A stretch of 38,818 bases of DNA from Snowella sp031396835 (GTDB taxonomy: Bacteria > Cyanobacteriota > Cyanobacteriia > Cyanobacteriales > Microcystaceae): the NCBI GenBank assembly GCA_031396835.1, contig JANNLO010000069.1, positions 1 through 38,818 on the forward strand, in the 5' to 3' direction. The position numbers and the translations under genes are program-made. This document shows, piece after piece, positions 1 through 8,466 of this stretch (position 1 is the stretch's first letter; each line of letters starts with the position of its first letter). The notes beneath the pieces are model-generated. The model was not told where the DNA came from. It made no database searches and saw nothing but the letters and a program-made list of their open reading frames with translations.

Positions 1-1314
1 TAGAGCAGCATAGTTACCATTGAATAAGCCGTTACCACCATCACTGTAGGTATAACCGTTGCCTGTAACTGGATTGGTCGCTGTAGGGCCAGTCGGGCTA
101 CTGGGATTATTGGCTGAGCCAGCTAAATAACCAATACTGAAAGAACTAGGTCCTAAAATGTTATTTAAGAAACCAAGTTCAAGGGTTGTACCAATACCGC
201 TACCACCACCGATATTATAAATTGGGTTTCTTTCAGAGAAAGTACTGAGAGCACCTTTGCCACCACCGAAATCATCAAAGAAAGGGTTGATAGTAGGAAC
301 GAAGTCAGCCCACTGTCCGCCCCAAGCAGCAATGTAGGTATTTAAGCGGAAGTTTTCGCCCAAAGAAACAGGTACATAATAGGCCAACCAATCAACTGCT
401 ACGTTGTTGTTGGGGCCACCACCACCAGTGTTATGAGATTGTTTGAAAGTAGGACTACTGTAGGAGTCACCTACAATACCTATCTGTTGTCCGCTGTTGA
501 CACTGGGGTTAATTACGTTATTGGTGGGGTAAAAGGACTTGAAGGATTCAAAGTTATTAGCGGCAAGACGAGTGACTAATAAGTCCTCTCCACTAAAACT
601 TGTGTTGAATTGTAAACGAACCCGGTCTTGCAATACAACTTGGTTATTGTTCGTTTCGTTGTTGAGGGTATTTTTAGTTCCAAAGATTGCAGAAGGAGCG
701 ATGACCACTTCTCCAGTTAATTTGGTCGTGGTGGAGAATTGGTGATCTTCCAAGAAGGATGTACGTGCCTCTAAGTTATCAACTCGCGCACCCAATGCAG
801 CCAGTTCAGCTTCAAACTCTTGCATGAGGCGTTTGAGTTTATCAATATCTTCGCGAAGAACGGCAACGTTTTCTTGAATTAAACGCTCCATCACGTTCAT
901 ACAAGCATTCAAACCCGCTGCGAATTCCCAACGACTGAGGGCGCGATTACCACGAAAAGTACGGTCAGGATAACCAACGATACAACCGTAACGTTCCACT
1001 AAACTTTTGAGTGCTTCGTAAGCCCATTCTGTGGGTTGCACGTCACGCAGTTCGCTAACGCTGGTTACTTGATCGGCTGCTGTATTAGCTTGACCTTCAC
1101 TACTATAAGTATCAAGTTGATTTAAAAGCTTTTGGTCTTGCTGAGTGTTGCTAACGTTGGGAGTAGCTTGAGCAAGTTCAATCGACGCAGATTTTGTGTT
1201 GAATACATCAGACTTAGCTGTAGCATCAGCGGCTTGGGCAGAAGAGCTAACGGCTAACGCAGCACCAATAATGGCTGGGCTAACTAACAGAGATTTCCAG
1301 ATCATTTTAAGCAT
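1..1314 (-). CDS. Iron-uptake porin with SLH domain (partial, 3' end outside window)
   Basis: 438 codons are visible, and the reading frame stays open to the left edge. The product starts with a signal peptide (MLKMIWKSLL, ending near SSAQAAD). An SLH domain follows at about residues 60-120, with motifs such as VQPTEWAYEAL and GYPDRTFRGNRALSRWEF. A coiled coil comes next (about 120-160, MERLIQENVAVLREDIDKL), then an OprB-like beta-barrel. This is the layout of cyanobacterial SomA/iron-uptake porins: the SLH domain anchors the barrel to cell-wall polysaccharide and the barrel passes inorganic ions through the outer membrane. The family is usually about 500-600 residues, so roughly a quarter is missing. 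GAGGAAAA lies just upstream of the chosen ATG; a second in-frame ATG is three codons in. Not in an operon with the genes to its right. Confidence 0.92.
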   Translation of the reverse strand, partial: MLKMIWKSLLVSPAIIGAALAVSSSAQAADATAKSDVFNTKSASIELAQATPNVSNTQQDQKLLNQLDTYSSEGQANTAADQVTSVSELRDVQPTEWAYEALKSLVERYGCIVGYPDRTFRGNRALSRWEFAAGLNACMNVMERLIQENVAVLREDIDKLKRLMQEFEAELAALGARVDNLEARTSFLEDHQFSTTTKLTGEVVIAPSAIFGTKNTLNNETNNNQVVLQDRVRLQFNTSFSGEDLLVTRLAANNFESFKSFYPTNNVINPSVNSGQQIGIVGDSYSSPTFKQSHNTGGGGPNNNVAVDWLAYYVPVSLGENFRLNTYIAAWGGQWADFVPTINPFFDDFGGGKGALSTFSERNPIYNIGGGSGIGTTLELGFLNNILGPSSFSIGYLAGSANNPSSPTGPTATNPVTGNGYTYSDGGNGLFNGNYAAL

Positions 1315-1380
1315 TTTCGCTTTTCCTCACACCTTTACACCTTAAGTTTGACGATAGATTTTTAGGCTACTGCCATTTTC

Positions 1381-1386
1381 ATTATA
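1381..1386 (-). promoter_or_regulatory. Putative -10 box of the porin promoter
   Basis: The minus strand reads TATAAT here, 67 bases upstream of the porin start codon, a perfect -10 consensus. No good -35 box sits at the usual spacing. An AT-rich leader of about 60 bases would follow. Assigned by position and sequence only. Confidence 0.5.
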
Positions 1387-1626
1387 CACAGCTTTTCCAA
1401 TTTGTGAGACAGATTAAAAAAATTAAATCAAATGGCATAGACTAAGTTTTTTGATGATTTATTGCTCTATGTTTATTTTTAATTTTTTAATATGACAACT
1501 TTGTTGTGAGCTATGTGGAACACGTTGTAAGAAATTATAACTTCTTCAACCCAAAATGGATCATCTGAGTTTTTGATTGTTTACATTCAGATTTATTAAT
1601 AATAGTCGATTAATCTTCCTTTAAAC

Positions 1627-1667
1627 ACTATCCGCTCCCCTTAAGTTGATAAAGGAAGCGGTCTAGT
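1627..1667. other. Imperfect stem-loop, possible small RNA end or terminator
   Basis: ACTA (1627-1630), CCGCT (1632-1636), CC (1638-1639) and TT (1641-1642) can pair with AA (1651-1652), GG (1654-1655), AGCGG (1657-1661) and TAGT (1664-1667). This gives 13 pairs broken by single mismatches, around an 8-base loop. No clear U-run follows on either strand, so it is not a textbook terminator. It lies about 75 bases beyond the end of the small ORF at 1743-1814. Confidence 0.3.
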
Positions 1668-1742
1668 GGAGTCTCTCTGATTGAAACCTAACTACCGAAA
1701 GGAACTTTAATCACGGTTCATGGTTTTTAAAGAACTAATGAT

Positions 1743-1814
1743 TTAGAGAACAACTTCGGAATATAGCTGGCGAACTCCAATCAGGCGACCCATGTTTTTA
1801 CTACTTTCGATCAT
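1743..1814 (-). CDS. Possible small ORF, 23 residues, with consensus Shine-Dalgarno
   Basis: ATG at 1814 opens a 23-codon frame, MIESSKNMGRLIGVRQLYSE then VVL and a stop. AGGAGG is at 1828-1823 on the minus strand, eight bases from this ATG. That site matches the anti-SD sequence far better than those of most genes here. The peptide is mixed polar/hydrophobic with no membrane helix and no family I recognise. It lies 59 bases downstream of cobB on the same strand, so it could be translated from the cob transcript or from its own. An in-frame ATG two codons earlier (1820) overlaps the SD region and is less likely. It may be fortuitous. Confidence 0.35.
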   Translation of the reverse strand: MIESSKNMGRLIGVRQLYSEVVL

Positions 1815-1872
1815 GAGCATCACCTCCTGTATTGCCTATTCGGCTTGTATTTCAAGTGTTGATGTATCTAGG

Positions 1873-3240
1873 CTAACGTATGTATTTAGAAAATGCAAGG
1901 CACGCTTGAAGAATGTTTTGAAAAAGTTGAGGATAGCTCTCAAAATGGAGGTGCAGATAAGAGGCATGAAGATTGTTTTTTATCCATCCTTCTTGATTTA
2001 TAGGGTCTTGGGGTAAATAGCCTTGAGTTTGAAAGAGGGGTTTTGGGGATGAGTGGGCCAGACTGGAACGATGAAATTCATGACCCCAAATGGTCTGACT
2101 TTGAGGAATAAATCCTTGTTTTTGTAATGCGATCGCGTGACGATAACCGAGGGTGAGTTTTTGACCCATGATTGCGGTTGTGGGTAAGATTCCGACCATT
2201 GGCCAAGTTTGACCTGAAAAATCAATAATTTTTTCACAGAGATACATTAATCCGCCACATTCAGCATAGGTGGGCATTCCGTTGGCGATCGCGGTTTTAA
2301 TTTCTTGGTGTAAAGTTTGATTTTCGCTGAGGGACTGGGCAAAGATTTCAGGAAAACCTCCTCCTATATATAGTCCCTGAATATTTTTAGGGAGATGAGG
2401 GTCTTCTAGGGGACTCCAGTAAACGAGTTCGGCTCCGTGTTCTGCGAGTAAATCTAGATTGTCTTGATAGTAAAAGTTGAAAGCGCGATCGCGGGCAATA
2501 GCTATGCGGAGATTTCCAATAATTCGTTTGGGTTTTGCAGATTGATTAGAGATAACTTTCGGGATTAACAATGGCAAGAGTTTTTCCCAATCCAAGGAAG
2601 ATTGAGCTATGGCTGCCAGTTTATGGAATAATTGGCTTAAATGGGGTAATTCATCGGTGGGAATTAATCCTAAATGGCGATCAGGAATTGTCAAATCGTC
2701 TTCTCGATGTAAAACTCCCACAATCGGTAAATTGATTCTTGCTATGGCCTGCTGAAGTTGGGTTAAATGGCGATCGCTGCCTACTCGATTTAGGATAATT
2801 CCTGCAATATTAATAGTTGGATCTAGATCTCGATATCCAGAGGCGATCGCGGCCACGGAACCTGATAGGCGACTGCAATCAATGACGAGAAGAACAGGTA
2901 AATTCAATAGTCGCGCAATATGGGCAGTAGAAGCGAAATCATAACAATTATTTAGGGAAATTCCATCAAATAAGCCCATTACACCTTCAATAAGTGCATA
3001 ATCTACATTTTGAGAATGACGAGCATAACAATTTTGAACATAGGTTTCTGAGGTTAAAACAGGATCTAAATTTCGACAAGGTAATCCCGTTACAGCCGTG
3101 TGAAACATCGGATCTATATAGTCTGGCCCTACTTTAAAAGATTGGACTTTGGCTCCTTTTTGAGCGAGAAAAGCCAGTATAGCTAGGGTTATGGTGGTTT
3201 TGCCAACGCCGCTTCGTTCTCCCGCAATAATTAAAGACAT
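1873..3240 (-). CDS. cobB: Cobyrinate a,c-diamide synthase (CobB/CbiA)
   Basis: Amidates carboxylates a and c of cobyrinate using glutamine and ATP in cytoplasmic corrinoid synthesis (pseudo-B12 in most cyanobacteria). The 455-residue length is typical. The N-terminal half is a dethiobiotin-synthetase-like ATPase with P-loop GERSGVGKTT (residues 7-16) and the motif FKVGPDYIDP. The C-terminal half is a class I glutamine amidotransferase with the cysteine in MPTYAECGGLMYL and the histidine in WGHEFHRS. The start codon follows the UPF0284 stop by only three bases, so the two are an operon with UPF0284 upstream. Both belong to the lower part of the corrinoid pathway. Confidence 0.95.
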   Translation of the reverse strand: MSLIIAGERSGVGKTTITLAILAFLAQKGAKVQSFKVGPDYIDPMFHTAVTGLPCRNLDPVLTSETYVQNCYARHSQNVDYALIEGVMGLFDGISLNNCYDFASTAHIARLLNLPVLLVIDCSRLSGSVAAIASGYRDLDPTINIAGIILNRVGSDRHLTQLQQAIARINLPIVGVLHREDDLTIPDRHLGLIPTDELPHLSQLFHKLAAIAQSSLDWEKLLPLLIPKVISNQSAKPKRIIGNLRIAIARDRAFNFYYQDNLDLLAEHGAELVYWSPLEDPHLPKNIQGLYIGGGFPEIFAQSLSENQTLHQEIKTAIANGMPTYAECGGLMYLCEKIIDFSGQTWPMVGILPTTAIMGQKLTLGYRHAIALQKQGFIPQSQTIWGHEFHRSSLAHSSPKPLFQTQGYLPQDPINQEGWIKNNLHASYLHLHFESYPQLFQNILQACLAFSKYIR

Positions 3241-3243
3241 TGA

Positions 3244-4347
3244 TTAAATTGATGAATTAAGGGCTGCATACTCGTCTAATAAATTTTCAATATTATTTAA
3301 TAGATCTTCTTGATTCCAATTTTGATATAAATAGGCCGCGATCGCTGCTGCTCCTGCCCCGACTCCTTCTTTGACAAAACCTTTTTCATAGAACTGCAAG
3401 GCGGAATAACGGGAATTTTTGAAATTAAGCTGAGTTGCCATTAAACAAACGGGAAAAAGTGATTTTGCTAAACCGACTGTATCTCCCGTAAAATCTTCTG
3501 CAACCCAACGCGTGGTTCCGACAATAATTTGCTCTAAATTTGCAGGATGTAAACTTGTCTTTAAAATCCCTTGAATTAAGGCATAAACCGCTAACATTTG
3601 CGTTCCACCTGCTAACATCACCCCAACCGTTTCACTCGCTGCGATCGCCATTCCAGCCGCCACAATTTGCATGGGATCACCGACAGCAGCAACGCACTCA
3701 AAAGGGTTATAAGTTGATATATTTGCTAATTTTAAGCCTTTCTCTACCAATATTTGCTTTTGCTGATGATTACATTCGGGATGACTACTATTCACTTTCC
3801 CGAAAGCGTCTATTCCTAAAGCCGTCAAGAGAGCTAAGGCCGTTGTGGTTCCGCCGACAACACATTCACTCAAAATGAGGTAACTATCTGGACAATCTTG
3901 GGCTAATTTTTTTCCCCAGATCAATCCTTGTTCAAACAAATGTTCAACGGTTACTAAAGGCAAAGCTTGAGCCGTGGTCAAACAACGTGCCGATAATCCT
4001 TTTAAATCAATGCTAGGGACTGTTGGTGGAATTGGCAAACCTGTATTGAAGAGATATACGGGAATTTGCAGTTTTTCAACAATAGCGCGAGTGATAAAAA
4101 CGGGAGAAACACCAACGCCTAAAGGAGGCAAGGCATAACTTGGATGGGGTTGGCAACCATTGATTAAAAATTCGGCATCGGCGATCGCGGTATATTGACG
4201 ATCTTGGGGAGTTTTACCTGCCGCAGAAATCCCTGGAATTAATCCTGTTTCTGTAAAACCCAACAAACAAGCGAAAATTGGACGTTGCGATCGGTAGCGA
4301 TTTAACCAACGTTGCCCCGACGAAATTTGGGTATAAATCTTGAGCAT
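3244..4347 (-). CDS. UPF0284 protein, CobT-like phosphoribosyltransferase homologue
   Basis: A 367-residue cytoplasmic protein of the UPF0284 family, found in cyanobacteria and archaea and distantly related to nicotinate-nucleotide:dimethylbenzimidazole phosphoribosyltransferase (CobT). Supporting segments are LLGFTETGLIPGISAAGKTP, the glycine-rich ILSECVVGGTTTALALLTAL, GKVNSSHPECNHQQK and VMLAGGTQMLAVYALI. CobT activates the lower-ligand base of cobalamin; the exact base and reaction of this family cannot be read from sequence. It is first in a two-gene operon with cobB (three-base gap), which supports a corrinoid role. It is transcribed divergently from aas across 147 bases, too short to hold a full cobalamin riboswitch, and none is recognisable. 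Confidence 0.85.
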   Translation of the reverse strand: MLKIYTQISSGQRWLNRYRSQRPIFACLLGFTETGLIPGISAAGKTPQDRQYTAIADAEFLINGCQPHPSYALPPLGVGVSPVFITRAIVEKLQIPVYLFNTGLPIPPTVPSIDLKGLSARCLTTAQALPLVTVEHLFEQGLIWGKKLAQDCPDSYLILSECVVGGTTTALALLTALGIDAFGKVNSSHPECNHQQKQILVEKGLKLANISTYNPFECVAAVGDPMQIVAAGMAIAASETVGVMLAGGTQMLAVYALIQGILKTSLHPANLEQIIVGTTRWVAEDFTGDTVGLAKSLFPVCLMATQLNFKNSRYSALQFYEKGFVKEGVGAGAAAIAAYLYQNWNQEDLLNNIENLLDEYAALNSSI

Positions 4348-4425
4348 TATTTGATCATAAATCTTTTAAATCAGTTTCGATCTAGGTTATAAAAATTCAA
4401 CTCAATTCAAAAAATGTCACATTAG

Positions 4426-4456
4426 TTGTAATTAGGAGAAATTACTCTTCTATACT
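4426..4456 (+). promoter_or_regulatory. Putative aas promoter
   Basis: TATACT at 4451-4456 is a good -10 box, 38 bases upstream of the aas start. TTGTAA at 4426-4431 is a possible -35, with a rather long 19-base spacer. The divergent cob operon starts at 4347, so both promoters share this 147-base gap. Confidence 0.35.
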
Positions 4457-4494
4457 AATAAAATAATGTTTTTGAGAAAATTCCTACAACAATT

Positions 4495-6414
4495 ATGGTT
4501 GCTCTAGTTGATTATTCTTCGGTTCAGTCGTTATCTGAAATTTGGTCATTGACGGCCGAACGTTTTAAAGATATTCCCGCCCTGCAAGATCCCCATGCTC
4601 AAACAGCAGTTAGTCTGACCTATGGAGAACTTTATCAGCAATTACAGAATTTTGCGGCAGGTTTACAGAGTTTAGGTTTAAAATCTGAGGCTAAGATTGC
4701 TATTTTTGCCGACAATAGCCCGCGTTGGTTTATCGCAGATCAGGGAACAATGTTGGCAGGAGCAACTAATGTAGTCAGGTCATCTCAAGCCGATCGCGAC
4801 GAATTACTTTACATTTTAAAAGATAGTGAAAGTAGCGGATTAATTGTTGAAGATCAAAAAACTTTGCAGAAATTACAACTAAATTTTGAAAAATATCCCT
4901 TAGATTTTATAATTTTTCTGAGTAATGAAATTGCTGAATTTGAGTTGCCTATTAAACCCATTAATTTTCAGCAATTGTTAAATTTAGGACAGGGAAAAAC
5001 GCCTCAGACTACTAATCATAATCGTCAATCTCTGGCAACTTTAATCTACACTTCTGGCACAACGGGACAACCCAAAGGTGCGATGTTATCTCATGGCAAT
5101 TTGTTACATCAAGTCGCCGAACTTCGGGCAATTCTTAATCCTGAAAAGGGCGATCGCGTCTTAAGTATTCTTCCTTCTTGGCATTCCTATGAACGTAGTG
5201 CAGAATATTTTTTGCTGTCCCAGGGTTGCACTATGATTTATACGAGTATTCGGACTTTTAAAAATGATTTAAAAAAATTTAAACCTCATCACATGGTAGC
5301 AGTTCCTCGTCTTTGGGAATCTATTTATGAAGGTGTGCAGAAAACATTTCGAGAAAAATCAGCAAGCCAACAGAAATTAATCGCTTTTTTCTTTGATATT
5401 TCTAGAAAATATATTTTGGCTAAACGCATTGCCGAAAATTTAAGCTTGGATCATCTTCATGCTTCTAAAAGTGAAAGGGCGATCGCAAAATTAAAAACAC
5501 TTTTCCTTGTGCCATTGCACGCTTTAGGAGATAAAATTGTTTACCAAAAAATCCGAGATGTAACAGGCGGACAAGTCAAAACCTTCGTTAGTGGCGGCGG
5601 TTCTTTAGCGAAACATTTGGATGACTTCTATGAAATTGTAGGAATTTCTGTGCTAGTCGGCTATGGTTTGACAGAAACTTCTCCCGTCACTAATGCCCGC
5701 ACCCATCATCACAATTTACGCTATTCTTCTGGTAAACCAATTCCCCAAACCGAAATTCGCATTGTTGATCCCGAAACTCGTCAAACTTTGCCTGCTGAAC
5801 AAAAAGGATTAGTTCTCATTCGTGGCCCCCAAATAATGCTTGGTTATTACAATAAACCTGAAGCTACTGCTAAAGCGATCGATGGGGACGGATGGTTTGA
5901 TAGTGGGGATTTGGGTTGGGTAACAGCAGAAAATGATCTGGTATTAACAGGTCGGGCTAAAGATACGATTGTGTTGAGTAATGGCGAAAATATTGAACCG
6001 CAACCGATTGAAGATGCTTGTATTCGTAGTCCTTATATTGACCAAATTATGTTAGTTGGACAGGATCAAAAAGCTTTAGGTGCGTTAATTGTTCCCAATG
6101 TAGAAGCATTAGAAAAGTGGGCTAATAGTCGCTCTTTAAATCTTAATTTTCCCGAAAGTCCCATCACTTTTGAAGAGTTGAAAAAAAGCGATCTTTATAA
6201 TAAAGCCGTTTTGGATCTATTTCGCCAAGAATTGAACCGAGAAATTAAAGATCGACCTGGTTATCGCGCTGATGATCAAATTAAAATTTTTGGCTTAATC
6301 TTAGAACCTTTTTCCATTGTCAATGGCATGATGACCCAAACCCTGAAAATTAAACGTCCCGTTGTGACAGAACATTATCGCGGTATTATTGAAGGAATGT
6401 TTGAAAAATCTTGA
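4495..6414 (+). CDS. aas: Long-chain acyl-ACP/acyl-CoA synthetase (AMP-forming)
   Basis: Activates free fatty acids with ATP and transfers them to acyl carrier protein (or CoA), recycling fatty acids released from membrane lipids; the Synechocystis counterpart is slr1609. The 639-residue ANL-superfamily enzyme shows the P-loop-like LIYTSGTTGQPKGAMLSHGN (about residues 183-202), the A5 motif VGYGLTETSPVTNAR, the A7 aspartate in DGWFDSGDLGW, and A8 GRAKDTIVLSNGENIEP. The C-terminal lysine region around MMTQTLKIKRPVV carries the catalytic lysine typical of the family. No membrane helix is evident. It is monocistronic or read into ylqD, 78 bases downstream. Confidence 0.93.
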   Translation: MVALVDYSSVQSLSEIWSLTAERFKDIPALQDPHAQTAVSLTYGELYQQLQNFAAGLQSLGLKSEAKIAIFADNSPRWFIADQGTMLAGATNVVRSSQADRDELLYILKDSESSGLIVEDQKTLQKLQLNFEKYPLDFIIFLSNEIAEFELPIKPINFQQLLNLGQGKTPQTTNHNRQSLATLIYTSGTTGQPKGAMLSHGNLLHQVAELRAILNPEKGDRVLSILPSWHSYERSAEYFLLSQGCTMIYTSIRTFKNDLKKFKPHHMVAVPRLWESIYEGVQKTFREKSASQQKLIAFFFDISRKYILAKRIAENLSLDHLHASKSERAIAKLKTLFLVPLHALGDKIVYQKIRDVTGGQVKTFVSGGGSLAKHLDDFYEIVGISVLVGYGLTETSPVTNARTHHHNLRYSSGKPIPQTEIRIVDPETRQTLPAEQKGLVLIRGPQIMLGYYNKPEATAKAIDGDGWFDSGDLGWVTAENDLVLTGRAKDTIVLSNGENIEPQPIEDACIRSPYIDQIMLVGQDQKALGALIVPNVEALEKWANSRSLNLNFPESPITFEELKKSDLYNKAVLDLFRQELNREIKDRPGYRADDQIKIFGLILEPFSIVNGMMTQTLKIKRPVVTEHYRGIIEGMFEKS

Positions 6415-6492
6415 TTGTTTAATCTTGGTTTTAAAAACGACTTTCAACGAACTTAAACTTACTTAATTTATTCACGACGGAATTAGCTTTTT

Positions 6493-6942
6493 ATGGATGA
6501 CGCACAAACTAGCCTTTTGTTAAAACGTCCAGTGACAATCAAGGTCATTGTGACATCGCGCTGGAAAGAGGAAATGCAACAACAACTCCAAGCGCAGATT
6601 AGCCAACTGGATTCCCAAATACAACAATTAGAAGTTCAGGGTCAACGGGCGATTACAGAAATTCAAAGACAAAGCCTCACGCCAATTCCACCTCAGGCAG
6701 CCCAACAAATTGACAATGTGCAAATCCAAATCAATCAACAAAAAAGCGAAATGTTGGAGCAAAAAAATCAATTTCTTCAACAAATGCAACAAGTTCAATT
6801 TCTCGACTTAGATCAAGAAGTTCCTCAAGCCCAAATGGAAAGTTTTTGTCGTATTGAAACAGGAGATAATTTGGTTGCGAAATTAAATGTTGAAATTGTA
6901 ATTCGAGATGGAATTGTTGAAGAAATTCGTGGTGAACTTTGA
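6493..6942 (+). CDS. YlqD family protein
   Basis: A 149-residue protein with the YlqD pattern: a short beta N-terminus (LLLKRPVTIKVIVTSRWKEE), a long glutamine-rich coiled coil (about residues 25-108, QQQLQAQISQLDSQIQQLEV) and a beta C-terminus (GDNLVAKLNVEIVIRDGIV then EEIRGEL). The family is conserved in cyanobacteria and Firmicutes, and its biochemical role is not known to me. It starts 78 bases after aas and ends before a hairpin shared with eno. Confidence 0.8.
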   Translation: MDDAQTSLLLKRPVTIKVIVTSRWKEEMQQQLQAQISQLDSQIQQLEVQGQRAITEIQRQSLTPIPPQAAQQIDNVQIQINQQKSEMLEQKNQFLQQMQQVQFLDLDQEVPQAQMESFCRIETGDNLVAKLNVEIVIRDGIVEEIRGEL

Positions 6943-6988
6943 TTAAGTTTAATCTTAATTTACTACTTTAAAAAACAACTTAGTTTCA

Positions 6989-7016
6989 TAAAAAAGGGTG
7001 AGAATCAACCCACCCT
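6989..7016. terminator. Bidirectional hairpin terminator between ylqD and eno
   Basis: AGGGTG (6995-7000) pairs with CACCCT (7011-7016) around a 10-base loop. On the minus strand the stem is followed by a run of six T, a proper intrinsic terminator for eno. On the plus strand the following AATAATTTTAT is weaker. The site lies between the convergent ends of ylqD and eno. Confidence 0.75.
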
Positions 7017-7037
7017 AATAATTTTATAAGACAATGA

Positions 7038-8336
7038 TTAGGAATGTTTAGGGCCAAGTCCTAATTTGGGAGCATAAACTGCGCGATCGCCTAATTCATC
7101 TTCAATCCGAAGCAGACGGTTATATTTAGCAACCCGTTCACTCCGACAAAGAGAACCTGTTTTAATTTGTCCTGCGCGAGTTGCCACAGCTAAATCGGCG
7201 ATCGTGGTATCTTCCGTTTCTCCCGAACGATGGGAAATAATCGAACGATAACTATTGCGAGTTGCCAAAGAAATAGTTTCCAAAGTTTCGCTCAAAGAAC
7301 CGATTTGATTCAGCTTAATTAAGATCGAATTAGCAATCCCTAAGTCAATAGATTTTTGCAGACGAATAGGATTTGTTACCATTAAATCATCGCCGACTAA
7401 TTGGGTTTTTGTTCCTAAAACTTCGGTAAGCAATTTCCAATTGTCCCAGTCATCTTCGTGCAGACCATCTTCAATAGAAATAATAGGATATTGACCTGCT
7501 AATTTAGCTTGAAAGTCAATAAATTCTTGGGCAGAATGGGACGTGCCGTCATAAACATATTTCCCATCTTGATAAAATTCACTAGCTGCAATATCCATAG
7601 CTAGGGCAATTTCTTCACCTGGTTTGTAGCCTGCTTTTTCAATCGCTTCAATCAAAATATCTAGAGCATCTTGATTGGATTTTAAATTAGGAGCATAACC
7701 TCCTTCATCACCCACGCCGCCTGTGAGTAAGTTGCGTTCTTTAAGGACTTTTCCCAAAACCTCAAATACTTCTGCACCCCAACGAAGAGCTTCTTTGAAA
7801 GATGCTGCACCAATGGGCATAACCATAAATTCCTGAAAATCTACGTTATTAGCCGCGTGCGCTCCGCCGTTGATCACATTCATCATCGGAACAGGAATCA
7901 CATTGGCAAGAGGCCCACCCAAATAGCGATAGAGCGGAATTTGCAGTTCGGCTGCGGCAGCTTTAGCATTGGCAAGAGAAACAGCCAAAATTGCATTCGC
8001 GCCCAATTCTTTTTTATTAGCACTACCATCGAGATCTAACATGGTTTGATCAACCATAATCTGATCAAAAGCATCTAGATCAACAAGAGCAGGCGCAATT
8101 TTTTCAATAATGTTGTGAACAGCTTTCAGAACACCCTTACCACCGTAGCGTTTGGGGTCATTGTCTCGTAATTCATGGGCTTCAAAGCTGCCTGTCGAGG
8201 CTCCACTGGGAACTTGGGCAATCCCAAAAGCTCCTGTGTCAAGCACAACTTCGGCTTCTACGGTAGGACGACCACGAGAATCTAAGATCTCACGAGCGGC
8301 GATCGCTTCGATTTTTGCTGGGACTTTATTTAACAT
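7038..8336 (-). CDS. eno: Enolase
   Basis: Interconverts 2-phosphoglycerate and phosphoenolpyruvate in the cytoplasm. All hallmarks are present: REILDSRGRPTVEAEVVL near the N-terminus, the loop PSGASTG, the magnesium ligands in AMDIAASEF, SIEDGL and LVGDDLMVTN, the catalytic lysine in LIKLNQIGS, and SHRSGETEDTTIADLAVA. I set the start at the ATG at 8336, giving MLNKVPAKIEAIAAREIL and 432 residues, the usual length. The frame stays open for 32 codons upstream to 8432, but that extension has no enolase character. GGAG lies 13 bases before the chosen start. It is divergent from the DUF2854 gene. Confidence 0.97.
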   Translation of the reverse strand: MLNKVPAKIEAIAAREILDSRGRPTVEAEVVLDTGAFGIAQVPSGASTGSFEAHELRDNDPKRYGGKGVLKAVHNIIEKIAPALVDLDAFDQIMVDQTMLDLDGSANKKELGANAILAVSLANAKAAAAELQIPLYRYLGGPLANVIPVPMMNVINGGAHAANNVDFQEFMVMPIGAASFKEALRWGAEVFEVLGKVLKERNLLTGGVGDEGGYAPNLKSNQDALDILIEAIEKAGYKPGEEIALAMDIAASEFYQDGKYVYDGTSHSAQEFIDFQAKLAGQYPIISIEDGLHEDDWDNWKLLTEVLGTKTQLVGDDLMVTNPIRLQKSIDLGIANSILIKLNQIGSLSETLETISLATRNSYRSIISHRSGETEDTTIADLAVATRAGQIKTGSLCRSERVAKYNRLLRIEDELGDRAVYAPKLGLGPKHS

Positions 8337-8466
8337 GGTCTTAATCAAGCTCCAAAAGCGGAATGAATAGGTTCTGGTTCTTTCCCGTTCATTATATTCA
8401 CAACTTGTTACTGTATGTCCCATCTCCATCATAATAAAAACTAATTATTATTTTTTTTGAATAAAA

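Larger units (their letters stand above)
1315..1872. other. Long intergenic region between the porin gene and cobB
   Basis: This 558-base stretch holds the porin promoter at its left end, an AT-rich middle, an imperfect hairpin at 1627-1667, and a possible 23-codon ORF at 1743-1814 on the minus strand. No longer protein, tRNA or repeat array is visible. It is long for this compact region, so a small RNA or small-protein gene is plausible. Confidence 0.6.

Noticed and set aside
1679..1712. GATTGAAAC followed by GAAAGG, resembling the end of a cyanobacterial CRISPR repeat
   Set aside because: Only one copy exists and there is no regular repeat-spacer pattern nearby.
1792..2016. A 74-codon plus-strand frame starting ATGTTTTTACTACTT
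   Set aside because: Its second half runs antisense to the end of cobB, it has no ribosome site, and the opposite strand explains the region better.
4348..4494. Possible cobalamin riboswitch ahead of the corrinoid operon
   Set aside because: The gap is 147 bases shared by two divergent genes, and I see no B12-box-like core.
8337..8432. N-terminal extension of enolase by 32 codons
   Set aside because: It has no enolase similarity and would exceed the family length; the ATG at 8336 gives the normal 432 residues.
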